The notes under the pieces: generated by a model | Database searches by the model: none | Seen by the model: the letters and a program-made list of their open reading frames with translations, nothing else | What the model was told of the DNA's origin: nothing | Made by a program: the position numbers and the translations under genes | Assembly: GCA_023386395.1 (NCBI GenBank) | Contig: JAEWJV010000421.1 | Span: 1-9,145, forward strand | DNA length: 9,145 nt | Direction: 5' to 3' | DNA from: Bacteroidota bacterium | Lineage (GTDB): Bacteria > Bacteroidota > Bacteroidia > Chitinophagales > Chitinophagaceae | Part shown: positions 1-7,955 of the stretch, piece after piece | Layout: every line of letters starts with the position of its first letter | Position numbering within the stretch: position 1 is the first letter of the stretch

Positions 1-2430
1 GTCAGCGGGTTTCATCGTTGGTTATTTGGCGAGAATTATCGCAAGGAATGGGCAGTGAAAACAACATTGCCGGTTATAAAAATATCTGCTGAAAAAGGCG
101 GCTTACCACCTACACAACGTGGCGGCGGCCATCAGTCGTATTCATTAAGGCTGGAAGATAAAGATGGTAAAGAATATGTACTGCGCAGCGTGAATAAGTA
201 CCCGGAAGTCTTGCTGCCACAGGCTTTGCGGCAAACCTTTGCCGGCGAATGGATCAATGATGCAATGAGCGCCCAGCATCCCTATGCTGCACTGATAGTA
301 CCGCCATTAGCAGATGCAGCTAATGTGCCGCATACGAATCCTGAAATTGGATGGGTAGCGCCTGATAAAAAATTAGGTATGTATGCCAACACATTTGCCA
401 ATACGGTTAACCTGCTGGAAGAACGCGAGCCGGAAGGAGAGTCTGACAAAACAGAAAAAATGATGCGTAAGGTTATTGATGATAACGATAATGATTTCGA
501 CACAGCACTCTTTTTACGGGCAAGATTATTAGATGTTTTGATAAATGACTGGGACCGGCATAATGATCAGTGGCGCTTTGCTTATAACAAAAACAACAAC
601 GGTGGTAAAACTTATTTCGCTGTGCCAAGAGACCGCGACCAGGTTTCTTATGTGAATGAAGGTTTGCTGCCGGGCGTCTCTTCCCTGCCCTGGTTTTTGT
701 GGTTTATGCAGGATTATAAAAAATTACGCAGCATTAACGATTTTATGTGGGAAAGCAGGGATTTAAACAGCCGTTTTTTAAACCAGATAGATCATGCACA
801 ATGGATGAATATCGTAAACAATTTTGTTGCTGCAGAAAACGACAGTGTATTAAATACAGCTTTGAAAAGATTGCCTGCGAGCGCTTACAATATTCGTTAC
901 AAAACTTTATTGAAAAACCTTCAAAACAGGAGGGCAGTGTTGTCTAAAGCATTTGATGAATATTATTTCTTCCTTAATAAAATTGTGGATATACAAACAT
1001 CAGATAAGAATGAACTGGTTGAAATAAAAGATACATTAAACGATAATGTGCTTGTTAGCATTCATAAACTTTCAAAAGAAAGAAATGTGAAGCAGCAATT
1101 GTATTATAAAGCATTTGATCCATCCATTACCAAAGAAATAAGATTGTATGTGAATGATGGAAATGACAGCGTTGTTTTCAATACTTCTAACAAAAGAATA
1201 TTAATAAGGGTTATTGGCAGGGGCGATAATAAAACATATAATGTGGAGCAGTTAAGTAAAAAACCAATCATTTATAATTATACCAATAACGTAAGCATTT
1301 CCGGTGATGCCGGTAAATTACGAAAACATTTTTCGAATGATTCAGCCAACACTGCATACATCCCTGTTGATTTGTATAACAGGTGGCAGCCGCTGCTTGT
1401 TGCCGGGTATAATATTGATGACGGCATCATTCTCGGCGCCGGTTTTAAATACACGCATAAAGGGTTCAGGAAAACACCATGGGCCAGTGTGCAGCAGTTT
1501 GGCGTGGGGCATTCTTTTTCAACAAGGGCTTTCAGGATTGTTTATAGCGGCGAATGGAAAGAGGCGGTTGGCAAAGCTGACCTGTTATTGAATGGTGTAG
1601 CCAAAGCGCCCGACAATACACAGAATTTTTTTGGCGCAGGCAATGAAACCGAATTTGATAAGACCGGGGATTTTAAAAAGTATTACAGGGCACGGTTTGA
1701 TTTATATACAGCAAACGCTGCCTTGCGCTGGGGTGATAAAACAAGTATTACAATTGGGCCCTCATTCCAGTATTATCGCTATGATACAGATGAAAACAAA
1801 GGCCGGTTTATTGAGCATACATCGCAGTTAAATACTTATGACAGTGCTGTTATATCCTATGATAAATTTCATCTTGGCGCAGTTATAAATTTTACAAGCG
1901 ATTCGAGGGATAATAAAATGCTGCCCACTTTTGGTGCATATATAAATGTCCGCATGCAATCGTATGCGGGATTGAATGATTATTCAAATACATTCACGCA
2001 AATAATTCCGCAGGTGGCGGTTTATAAAAGCATTACAAACAGTGGCTCTGTTGTGCTGGCAAACAGGCTTGGTGGCGGCGTTACATTTGGTAAACCTGCT
2101 TTTTATCAGTTGCTTTTTTTGGACGGAAAAGATAATTTATCCGGTTACAGGCAATATCGTTTTGCGGGGCAGCAAATGTTATATAACAATACTGAAATGC
2201 GCGTTAAGGTTGCAGACATTGCAAGTTATGTTTTGCCGGGGCAGTTTGGTTTGCTTGGCTTTTTTGATGTTGGCCGGGTATGGGTTAATAATGAAAACAG
2301 CTCAAAATGGCATAACGGTTTTGGCGGTGGAATATATTTTGCCCCGGCCCAGTTGTTTTTGTTGCGTGCAACATTGGCTTATTCTGAAGAAGGCTGGTAT
2401 CCATACATTTCATTTGGCTTCAGGTTTTAA
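1..2430 (+). CDS. C-terminal part of a phosphoesterase-type fusion with a kinase-like segment and an Omp85-like outer-membrane barrel (5' partial)
   Basis: The frame is open from the first base, so the GTG at 55 is only the first possible start inside the window and the gene almost certainly begins upstream. 809 residues are visible. Four parts can be seen. (1) Bases 100-660 have a glycine triplet (121-129), a strand-like VLRSV (178-192), DWDRH (547-561) and PRDRDQV (625-645), a layout like the atypical kinases HipA, FAM20 and CotH. (2) A beta-rich stretch around 1135-1250 resembles degenerate GxDxF repeats. (3) A barrel of about 340 residues runs from about 1405, with a DG-containing first strand, FFGAGNET (1627-1650) and LPTFGAY. 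(4) The protein ends in phenylalanine, the usual signal for barrel insertion. In Bacteroidota I know this C-terminal architecture from proteins of about 1200 residues that start with a calcineurin-like phosphoesterase domain. That domain would lie outside the window and is not seen. The location is probably the outer membrane; the substrate is unknown. Confidence 0.85.
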   Translation, partial: VSGFHRWLFGENYRKEWAVKTTLPVIKISAEKGGLPPTQRGGGHQSYSLRLEDKDGKEYVLRSVNKYPEVLLPQALRQTFAGEWINDAMSAQHPYAALIVPPLADAANVPHTNPEIGWVAPDKKLGMYANTFANTVNLLEEREPEGESDKTEKMMRKVIDDNDNDFDTALFLRARLLDVLINDWDRHNDQWRFAYNKNNNGGKTYFAVPRDRDQVSYVNEGLLPGVSSLPWFLWFMQDYKKLRSINDFMWESRDLNSRFLNQIDHAQWMNIVNNFVAAENDSVLNTALKRLPASAYNIRYKTLLKNLQNRRAVLSKAFDEYYFFLNKIVDIQTSDKNELVEIKDTLNDNVLVSIHKLSKERNVKQQLYYKAFDPSITKEIRLYVNDGNDSVVFNTSNKRILIRVIGRGDNKTYNVEQLSKKPIIYNYTNNVSISGDAGKLRKHFSNDSANTAYIPVDLYNRWQPLLVAGYNIDDGIILGAGFKYTHKGFRKTPWASVQQFGVGHSFSTRAFRIVYSGEWKEAVGKADLLLNGVAKAPDNTQNFFGAGNETEFDKTGDFKKYYRARFDLYTANAALRWGDKTSITIGPSFQYYRYDTDENKGRFIEHTSQLNTYDSAVISYDKFHLGAVINFTSDSRDNKMLPTFGAYINVRMQSYAGLNDYSNTFTQIIPQVAVYKSITNSGSVVLANRLGGGVTFGKPAFYQLLFLDGKDNLSGYRQYRFAGQQMLYNNTEMRVKVADIASYVLPGQFGLLGFFDVGRVWVNNENSSKWHNGFGGGIYFAPAQLFLLRATLAYSEEGWYPYISFGFRF

Positions 2431-2479
2431 GCATGAATAAGACATCTTGTCGTTTTTTTAATAAAAAGCAAAATTTGCA

Positions 2480-2499
2480 TAGTATTTATTATAATACTA
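2480..2499. promoter_or_regulatory. 7-bp inverted repeat upstream of the GAF-protein gene
   Basis: TAGTATT and AATACTA form a perfect 7-bp dyad around a 6-base spacer, 20 bp upstream of the start at 2520. No T-run follows it, so it does not look like a terminator of the upstream gene. A TTTG at 2474-2477 could be the upstream half of a Bacteroidota-type promoter, but no good TAnnTTTG partner stands at the right distance. An operator or promoter-proximal site is possible. So is chance, since the region is very AT-rich. Confidence 0.3.
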
Positions 2500-2519
2500 C
2501 TCATTTAGAATAGCAGACC

Positions 2520-4859
2520 ATGAAGCACCAGATAGTTCATATTTTTCCCTCCGATGATTTTTTGAATGATGATAATACGCGTGTTTCCTTTAAAAAATTT
2601 GTTGAATTTCTTAATAAAAAAGTAAAGGAAAACGATTCGCTCAAATCCAAATTTTTCGAGTTTGTACTTAAGCATTTTAAACGTTATCCCGAACTGCTTG
2701 AGCAGGTAAGCATTTACAATTTAAAGCACTATTCCAATCTTTTTAATTTATTGGAAGGCGTTGTGCTGCCACATCTGGTGAATGAAAAGGACTTTGCACT
2801 GGCGCTGGGCGTTCCTTTTAATCCCATATTCTTTTTAGAAACAGAAGCGTTCAACCATCTTCTTCATAACAAATCTTTTGATGTTAAGATGGAATTTGCT
2901 GAAGAGCGGAAAGAGCTGATCCAATTCAGGCAACTAAAGAAAAAATATGAACTGATATTAGAACGGTTGTACGATTTTCAGCCGCTGGTACAGGAAGAAA
3001 TGGTGCATGCGAGAACAGACACTGAAACACATCTTACCAGGTATTTTAATTTAAGCATTGATAACCGGTTTGTTGAAATTGAATATACCGGGGAACTGCC
3101 CGAAATTAATATCAACCAGGTGCAGCAGCAGTTATCTGACATAGATTCTCTTAAAGAACTTGAAAAGATACTGCCGCTTTCTATGTTCTCTTTCTCGGGG
3201 TTTTCAATAATTACTACGAAAGATATTACCGCAAGGTATGCCTTGCATAAAATGCGCAGCGCCATTATCAAACATGATCCTGATAATTATAACACAACTT
3301 ATGGAAATATAATTGAACTGCTAATGCAATTGTGTGGAAGGCCGCATATTACATTTGGCTTATTGCCCTTTTTAAAATTAAATGACCGGCTTGTTTCATA
3401 TTATGGCAATTATGCGCATAGTATTTTAATCAATATTTCCAAAAAGTTGAATATTCCTGAATCAACTTTTGTTGAATGGATAAACAAATATTATGAACAT
3501 CCGCAAACACTAATTAAAAAAGAGTGCGCTTTTGAAAATAAGCATGGCGATGGTGTGTATAAAGCCTTCAGGCAAATGGGTTACGCAGGTTATATAATTA
3601 TTCCTGTTTTTTACAACAATGAAGTGACCGGTGTTTTGGAAATAGGTGCCAAACATGCGGAGCTGGTAGATGATAATCTTGTTTCGAGAATTGATGCTGC
3701 CATTCCGATTCTTGGCCAGTTAATGCACCAGACACACACAGATTTTGCTGCTGGTATCATCAATGTTATCAGGCAGAATTTTACTTCTGTTCAGTCATCA
3801 GTATTATGGAAATTTAATGAGGTCGCCTGGAATTATATCAAGAATGCCAACGCCGATTCATTGCGGAATATGGAGGAGATACGTTTCGACCATTTGCACC
3901 CGCTGTATGGCGCCATTGACATTCGCAATTCAACCATCGAAAGAAACAATGCACTGCATAAAGACATGCGTTATTATTTTAAGATGGTAAAAAGTTTTTT
4001 AAAACAATTGCATATAAAGGATGAAGGTGTTGTTAATGTGTTGACGAATGAAGCCAATAATTTTTTGGAATTGCCGGAATCATCTTTTACAGGCAATGAA
4101 GAAACATTAATGGATAATTTTATGGAAAAGCTTAACACCTGGCTGAATAAAATAGAGGAGGATGAAATACATAATAAGAACCTTGTCAATAACTATTACA
4201 GGGATATAGATATAAAGCACGGAAAAGCTTATAAAAACAGGCGTGTCCTCGAAAATTCAATGCAGTGTATCAACTTTATTATTTCAGATCATTTTTCCAA
4301 GATGCAGGAGGAGTTGCAAAAAAAATATCCAATCTATTTTGAGAAGATAAGAACGGACGGCATTGAATATGATATGTACCTGGGGCAATCCATTTCACCT
4401 CAAAAGCCCTATCAAAAAACCTACCTGAATGAACTAAGATTTCTGCAGCTTGAAAATATGGCAGCGGTTGCAAAACTGGTGCATGCGTCTGCGCAATCCT
4501 TGCCTGTTCATTTGCAAACAACGCAGCTTATTTATGTAAATGCATCTTCAATAGCCATTACGTTCAGGATGGATGAAAAAAGATTTGATGTGGAAGGCGG
4601 TTATAACATTCGCTATCATGTTATAAAAAAGCGCATTGATAAAGTGCTTGTTAAACAAACCGGCGAAAGGCTTACACAGCCTGGAAAGCTGGCTATTATT
4701 TATACACAGCCGCAGCATGAAAAGGAATATATTGATTATATAAAGGAACTACAGAAACGAAATATTTTAAAACCAACTATTGAATTACTGGAGCTGGAGC
4801 AACTACAGGGCGTAAAAGGTTTAAAAGCAATCCGCGCTGAAGTAAACCTTGGAGCATAG
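2520..4859 (+). CDS. Large cytoplasmic GAF-like domain protein, function unknown
   Basis: This is a 779-residue protein with no signal peptide and no convincing membrane segment. Residues 1-160 are mainly charged helix. Residues about 255-405 look like a GAF domain; the clearest part is 345-376, where a GYII-IPVF strand and a GVLEIG strand have the usual GAF ending, followed by a helix. Residues 458-474 hold a sharply defined motif, HLHPLYGAIDIRNST, which faintly recalls the metal-binding first strand of class III nucleotidyl cyclases; I cannot see the second metal-site aspartate. Residues about 470-620 are helical. Residues about 690-779 form a mixed alpha/beta C-terminus ending in a QGVKGLKA motif. 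Similar proteins in Bacteroidota are, as far as I recall, annotated only as GAF-domain proteins. The ATG at 2520 is preferred because it directly follows the AT-rich leader; no Shine-Dalgarno is present. A sensory or signalling role is an inference from the GAF fold alone. Confidence 0.85.
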   Translation: MKHQIVHIFPSDDFLNDDNTRVSFKKFVEFLNKKVKENDSLKSKFFEFVLKHFKRYPELLEQVSIYNLKHYSNLFNLLEGVVLPHLVNEKDFALALGVPFNPIFFLETEAFNHLLHNKSFDVKMEFAEERKELIQFRQLKKKYELILERLYDFQPLVQEEMVHARTDTETHLTRYFNLSIDNRFVEIEYTGELPEININQVQQQLSDIDSLKELEKILPLSMFSFSGFSIITTKDITARYALHKMRSAIIKHDPDNYNTTYGNIIELLMQLCGRPHITFGLLPFLKLNDRLVSYYGNYAHSILINISKKLNIPESTFVEWINKYYEHPQTLIKKECAFENKHGDGVYKAFRQMGYAGYIIIPVFYNNEVTGVLEIGAKHAELVDDNLVSRIDAAIPILGQLMHQTHTDFAAGIINVIRQNFTSVQSSVLWKFNEVAWNYIKNANADSLRNMEEIRFDHLHPLYGAIDIRNSTIERNNALHKDMRYYFKMVKSFLKQLHIKDEGVVNVLTNEANNFLELPESSFTGNEETLMDNFMEKLNTWLNKIEEDEIHNKNLVNNYYRDIDIKHGKAYKNRRVLENSMQCINFIISDHFSKMQEELQKKYPIYFEKIRTDGIEYDMYLGQSISPQKPYQKTYLNELRFLQLENMAAVAKLVHASAQSLPVHLQTTQLIYVNASSIAITFRMDEKRFDVEGGYNIRYHVIKKRIDKVLVKQTGERLTQPGKLAIIYTQPQHEKEYIDYIKELQKRNILKPTIELLELEQLQGVKGLKAIRAEVNLGA

Positions 4860-4871
4860 CAGTTCTAAGAG

Positions 4872-4898
4872 ACCCTGTATTACGCAGTCATGCAGGGT
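4872..4898. terminator. Hairpin between two convergent genes, possible bidirectional terminator
   Basis: ACCCTGTAT (4872-4880) pairs with ATGCAGGGT (4890-4898) through nine base pairs, one of them G-U, around a 9-base loop. It lies 12 bases past the stop of the GAF gene and 15 bases from the stop of the convergent DUF1080 gene. Neither strand has a T-run after the stem, so it is not a canonical intrinsic terminator. It may protect 3' ends or assist termination in both directions. Confidence 0.45.
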
Positions 4899-4913
4899 TG
4901 CAGGCAACGGCAT

Positions 4914-6281
4914 TTACTTCAATTCTCTTATTTTGATGCTGCGATAACTCACTTCATCGCCATGATCCTGTAAAAGAATATGGCCTTGTTTAGCTTCTCC
5001 AAAGTTTTCCCATATTTTATATTTGCTTATTGCCACAAGGTCTTTAAATGCTTTTGAGCCACGCTCATATTCCAATATTTTAATACCATTCAGCCAATGC
5101 TCCACATGATTATTTGGGTAAACAATTATTCTTCCCCAATTCCACTTGCCCGGCTGGTTAAAATATCTTTCACTTTTATTGGCAGGTATCATATCGTATA
5201 GAGAAGACAATGTTCTGTTGCCATTTCTGCCAAGCTTGGCATCGGGATGAAGCTTATCATCTAAAACCTGGTACTCCAGCCCGATAGCTGAGCTATCACT
5301 TTTTTCATCGAGTGTTACAAAATATTTAACGCCGCTGTTAGCGCCAGGCGTTAATTTGAACTGAAAGGTAAAATCGAAAGCGCTGTACTCATTTAATGTA
5401 ACAATATCGCCGCCATTCTTTCCCTGTTCGCCATGCGATTTTAAAACAGTTATCATACCGCTGTCAATCTTCCAGCCAAGATCGGGAAACCCTTTTTTAA
5501 AAGCACCGCGCCAGCCATTGGAAGTTTTTCCATCAAACAATAATTTCCATCCATCACCCGCTTCATTTTTTGAAAGATTATTGGGTATGGTATTTACGAT
5601 AAAAACATCTTTGGGAAAAGCTGTTGGCGTGAGGCCTGTGGTTTTAATCTTAATATTTTTCCAATACATTTTTTTGCCAGCCATTGAAGCATTAGAAACT
5701 GCATGTACCTGTAATGCTATAAAGCCTTTTGCCGAAGCATCATCAATTAAGTAAGCAACCGGTTTATTATTTATCCACGTTTTAATGGTATTGCCAATAC
5801 ATTCAATAGTATAATGGTTCCAATCGCCGGCCTTAAATAAATTTTTCGCTGAAGGATTAAGTGTAACAGGATAGAGCCAGCCTCGCCTGGCTTCTTCATA
5901 AATGCCGCCGCTCCATGCTCTTGATGATGCATCCTCTTCAACCTGGTATCCATATACACGGCCTTTATTGCTGCCATTTATTTCATTGGCATCGTAGTGG
6001 CTTCTTATTTGCACGCCGCTGTTGCTGGCCGTATCATCAACCTTTGCATCAAACTCCAGAATAAAATCGCCATATTCTTTTTCTGTTGCAAGGAATGTAT
6101 TGGGCGAACCCGCAACAGTTGTACCTGCAATCATACCATGCTCAACAGTATAATTACCTGAACCCACGATACGTTTCCATCCATCAAGCGTTTTACCATC
6201 AAACAAACTGGTAAAGCCATTTTGCGAAAAACAAAAAGTGCTTAAAAGCAGGCCGAATAAAAGCAAAGCAAAATATTTCAT
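4914..6281 (-). CDS. Secreted protein with two tandem DUF1080 (3-keto-disaccharide hydrolase) domains
   Basis: This is a 455-residue protein. Residues 1-20 form a signal peptide: a lysine, a leucine-rich core, then FCFSQ, a typical Bacteroidota signal peptidase I site. Two DUF1080 domains of the concanavalin-like jelly-roll type follow. The first (about 22-215) has LFDGKTLDGW (26-35), SGVQIRSH (88-95), GGIYEEARRGWL (125-136) and a WNHYTIE strand. The second (about 243-455) has LFDGKTSNGW (248-257), SGVKYF (316-321), GLEYQVLDD (334-342), WNWGRI (380-385), HVEHWLNG (392-399) and a GHILLQDHGDEV ending. The family includes hydrolases of 3-keto-glycosides acting after a keto-forming oxidoreductase; the substrate here is not evident. 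No such oxidoreductase and no SusC/SusD pair is adjacent, so it appears to be transcribed alone. The start at 6281 is set by the signal peptide; there is no Shine-Dalgarno. Location is probably periplasmic or exported. Confidence 0.92.
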   Translation of the reverse strand: MKYFALLLFGLLLSTFCFSQNGFTSLFDGKTLDGWKRIVGSGNYTVEHGMIAGTTVAGSPNTFLATEKEYGDFILEFDAKVDDTASNSGVQIRSHYDANEINGSNKGRVYGYQVEEDASSRAWSGGIYEEARRGWLYPVTLNPSAKNLFKAGDWNHYTIECIGNTIKTWINNKPVAYLIDDASAKGFIALQVHAVSNASMAGKKMYWKNIKIKTTGLTPTAFPKDVFIVNTIPNNLSKNEAGDGWKLLFDGKTSNGWRGAFKKGFPDLGWKIDSGMITVLKSHGEQGKNGGDIVTLNEYSAFDFTFQFKLTPGANSGVKYFVTLDEKSDSSAIGLEYQVLDDKLHPDAKLGRNGNRTLSSLYDMIPANKSERYFNQPGKWNWGRIIVYPNNHVEHWLNGIKILEYERGSKAFKDLVAISKYKIWENFGEAKQGHILLQDHGDEVSYRSIKIRELK

Positions 6282-6394
6282 TTATAAAAATTTAAAACTT
6301 ACTGTTTGATTGTGTAGTATGATGCAGCCAATATACAGAATAAAAAATTTACCTTCATTTATCTCAAAACAGTTTATTAAATAAAAGAATTCTT
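6282..6394. promoter_or_regulatory. Divergent intergenic region that must hold two promoters
   Basis: These 113 AT-rich bases separate the starts of the minus-strand DUF1080 gene and the plus-strand lipoprotein gene, so both promoters are expected here. On the minus strand a TAAATTTT resembles the TAnnTTTG element, but the nearest TTTG lies only 13 bases away instead of about 19-21. On the plus strand TTTG at 6305-6308 has no good partner. I therefore assign no exact promoter, and I see no clear operator dyad. Confidence 0.4.
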
Positions 6395-6919
6395 ATGAAG
6401 ATCGTATGTGCATCCCTTGTTTTCCTTCTTTTTGCAGCCTGTAGTTCTCCTGATAAAAACACACCTGTAGCCACAGCAACAAACACTGATGAAGATGCGA
6501 TTAAACAGGCGGTTAATAATGCTTACAAATCGCTTGGTTTTTCAGCAGGAGCGCAACCGGCATTCGATAGCATTCAATATGCTTTTATACCACAGGCGCA
6601 ACTCATCAATTTTATTACTGATACTGCACAAATACTGTCTATTCGTGATTTTGTAAAAGCCTATAAAAATTATGTTGAAACAAGCAAGGTGCAATCTTTT
6701 AGTGAAGAGGAAATTTATGGCAGAACAGATCAGTATGGAAAAATTGCACAACGAATCAGCTCTTATAAAACGTATATCAACAGAACGGATATGCCTGCAG
6801 AAAGGGGCGTTAACAGTTTTCAGCTTATTAAAACAAAAGATGGCTGGAAAGTTTCCAGTATAATATGGGATATAGAAAGTAAAAACCTGCCCATACCCAG
6901 AACTTATCTTTTGCAATAA
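6395..6919 (+). CDS. Small lipoprotein with an NTF2/SnoaL-like look
   Basis: This is a 174-residue protein. Residues 1-16 form a lipoprotein signal peptide: a lysine, a hydrophobic stretch, then FAAC with the modified cysteine at 16 and CSSPDK after it. A low-complexity Thr/Ala/Asn linker runs to about residue 32. The remaining 140 residues open with a helix (DEDAIKQAVNNAYKSLGF), have an alternating middle, and end with strands including FQLIKTKDGWKVSSIIWDIE. A GWKV-type final strand after a helical start is what I expect of NTF2-like (SnoaL, DUF4440) proteins. That family includes enzymes and ligand-binding proteins, so no reaction can be assigned. The protein should be membrane-anchored on the periplasmic side, or at the surface. 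It stands alone: the gene upstream is divergent and a strong terminator follows. The ATG at 6395 gives a complete signal peptide. Confidence 0.85.
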   Translation: MKIVCASLVFLLFAACSSPDKNTPVATATNTDEDAIKQAVNNAYKSLGFSAGAQPAFDSIQYAFIPQAQLINFITDTAQILSIRDFVKAYKNYVETSKVQSFSEEEIYGRTDQYGKIAQRISSYKTYINRTDMPAERGVNSFQLIKTKDGWKVSSIIWDIESKNLPIPRTYLLQ

Positions 6920-6931
6920 TTTAAATTTATA

Positions 6932-6963
6932 AACGCCCCGCAGTTAACGGGGCGTTGTTTTTT
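6932..6963 (+). terminator. Intrinsic terminator after the lipoprotein gene
   Basis: AACGCCCCG (6932-6940) and CGGGGCGTT (6948-6956) form a perfect 9-bp GC-rich stem with a 7-base loop. A T-rich tail with six consecutive Ts (6958-6963) follows. It lies 12 bases past the stop at 6919. This is the best terminator in the window, and it isolates the downstream chaperone operon from the lipoprotein gene. Confidence 0.92.
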
Positions 6964-7056
6964 AAATGCAGGCGTTTAAGCTTTCTATAAAATTGAACAT
7001 TGATGCATTAAACTATTACATTCATTTTTAACTTAGCCTGATAAACACATATTAGA

Positions 7057-7953
7057 ATGGCATTTGTAGATTATTATAAAACATTAGGCGTAGGGAAAAA
7101 TGCTACAGAAGATGAAATTAAAAAAGCCTATCGCAAACTTGCAAGAAAATATCATCCGGACCTTAACCCGAATGACGCTGAGGCCAATAAAAAATTCCAG
7201 CAGATAAATGAAGCCAATGAGGTATTGAGCGATCCTGAAAAACGAAAGAAATATGATGCTTATGGCGAGCATTGGCAACATGCGGAACAATATGAACAGG
7301 CAAAACAGCAACAGCCTAATCAATCTTCACAAGGCTGGCAGGAATACACTTATTCAGGTGGCCAGCATGAAGGCGATTTTTCAGATTTTTTTGAATCCTT
7401 GTTTGGCCATGCACGCAGTGGCGGCGGCAGAAGTACGCGTGCAAAATTCAGAGGTAACGATTATAATGCCTCGCTGCAGTTAAATCTGCGTGATGTCTAT
7501 ACAACCCATAAGCAAACATTTACTATAGACGGAAAGCAAGTGAGAATTACTGTGCCTGCCGGCGTAGCGGATGAACAGGTTATTAAACTGAAGGGCTATG
7601 GCAGCGCCGGAGTAAATGGCGGCCCCAATGGTGATTTATTTATAACATTTAAAATTGAAGACGATCCCAGGTTCAAACGCGTTGGCAATGATCTTTATAC
7701 TACTGCGGAAATAGATTTATATACAGCCGTTCTCGGCGGCGAATACATGCTGGAAACATTTGGCGGTAAGATAAAGTTGAAAGTAAATGCAGAAACACAA
7801 AACGGAAGCATCGTCCGGTTAAAAGGCAAAGGTTTCCCGGTGTATAAACAGGAAGACAAGTTTGGCGACCTGTTTGTAACATGGCAGGTTAAAATACCCA
7901 CTAATCTTACCGAAAAGCAAAAAGAATTATTTAAAGAACTATCTAAATTATAG
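7057..7953 (+). CDS. cbpA: CbpA-type DnaJ co-chaperone (J domain, no zinc finger)
   Basis: This 298-residue protein is a DnaJ/Hsp40 of class B, expected to stimulate DnaK ATPase and deliver unfolded clients in the cytoplasm. The J domain covers residues 1-70 with the essential HPD at 33-35, [11 protein letters not shown] before it and the [21 protein letters not shown] helix after it. A Gln-rich linker (about 78-95) leads to a short Gly/Phe region containing [11 protein letters not shown]. Two client-binding beta domains follow (about 135-205 and 210-290), with [17 protein letters not shown] and VRLKGKGFP as typical strands. The cysteine-rich zinc-finger domain of classical DnaJ is missing and the protein has no cysteine at all. 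This points to CbpA rather than DnaJ. The next gene encodes the matching modulator CbpM two bases later. There is no Shine-Dalgarno, and the start matches the normal J-domain N-terminus. Confidence 0.97.
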   Translation: MAFVDYYKTLGVGKNATEDEIKKAYRKLARKYHPDLNPNDAEANKKFQQINEANEVLSDPEKRKKYDAYGEHWQHAEQYEQAKQQQPNQSSQGWQEYTYSGGQHEGDFSDFFESLFGHARSGGGRSTRAKFRGNDYNASLQLNLRDVYTTHKQTFTIDGKQVRITVPAGVADEQVIKLKGYGSAGVNGGPNGDLFITFKIEDDPRFKRVGNDLYTTAEIDLYTAVLGGEYMLETFGGKIKLKVNAETQNGSIVRLKGKGFPVYKQEDKFGDLFVTWQVKIPTNLTEKQKELFKELSKL

Positions 7954-7955
7954 TT

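Noticed and set aside
2042..2440. Plus-strand open frame of 132 codons overlapping the barrel and running past its stop
   Set aside because: Out of frame with the clear Omp85-type barrel; its hydrophobic look comes from reading barrel strands in another frame.
2978..3271. Open minus-strand frame of 97 codons opposite the GAF gene
   Set aside because: Serine- and cysteine-rich translation without domain pattern, wholly inside a convincing plus-strand gene.
6231..6281. Cys17 of the DUF1080 protein as a lipoprotein cysteine
   Set aside because: The residues before it (STF) do not fit a lipobox, whereas FCFSQ fits a signal peptidase I site.
6542..6916. Minus-strand open frame of 124 codons opposite the lipoprotein gene
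   Set aside because: The plus strand carries a full lipoprotein signal and a terminator after its stop; the antisense frame has neither a signal nor a family pattern.
7029..7036. TAACTTAG as a -7 promoter element for cbpA
   Set aside because: It differs from TAnnTTTG at one position, but no TTTG lies about 19-21 bases upstream, so the match is too weak to call.
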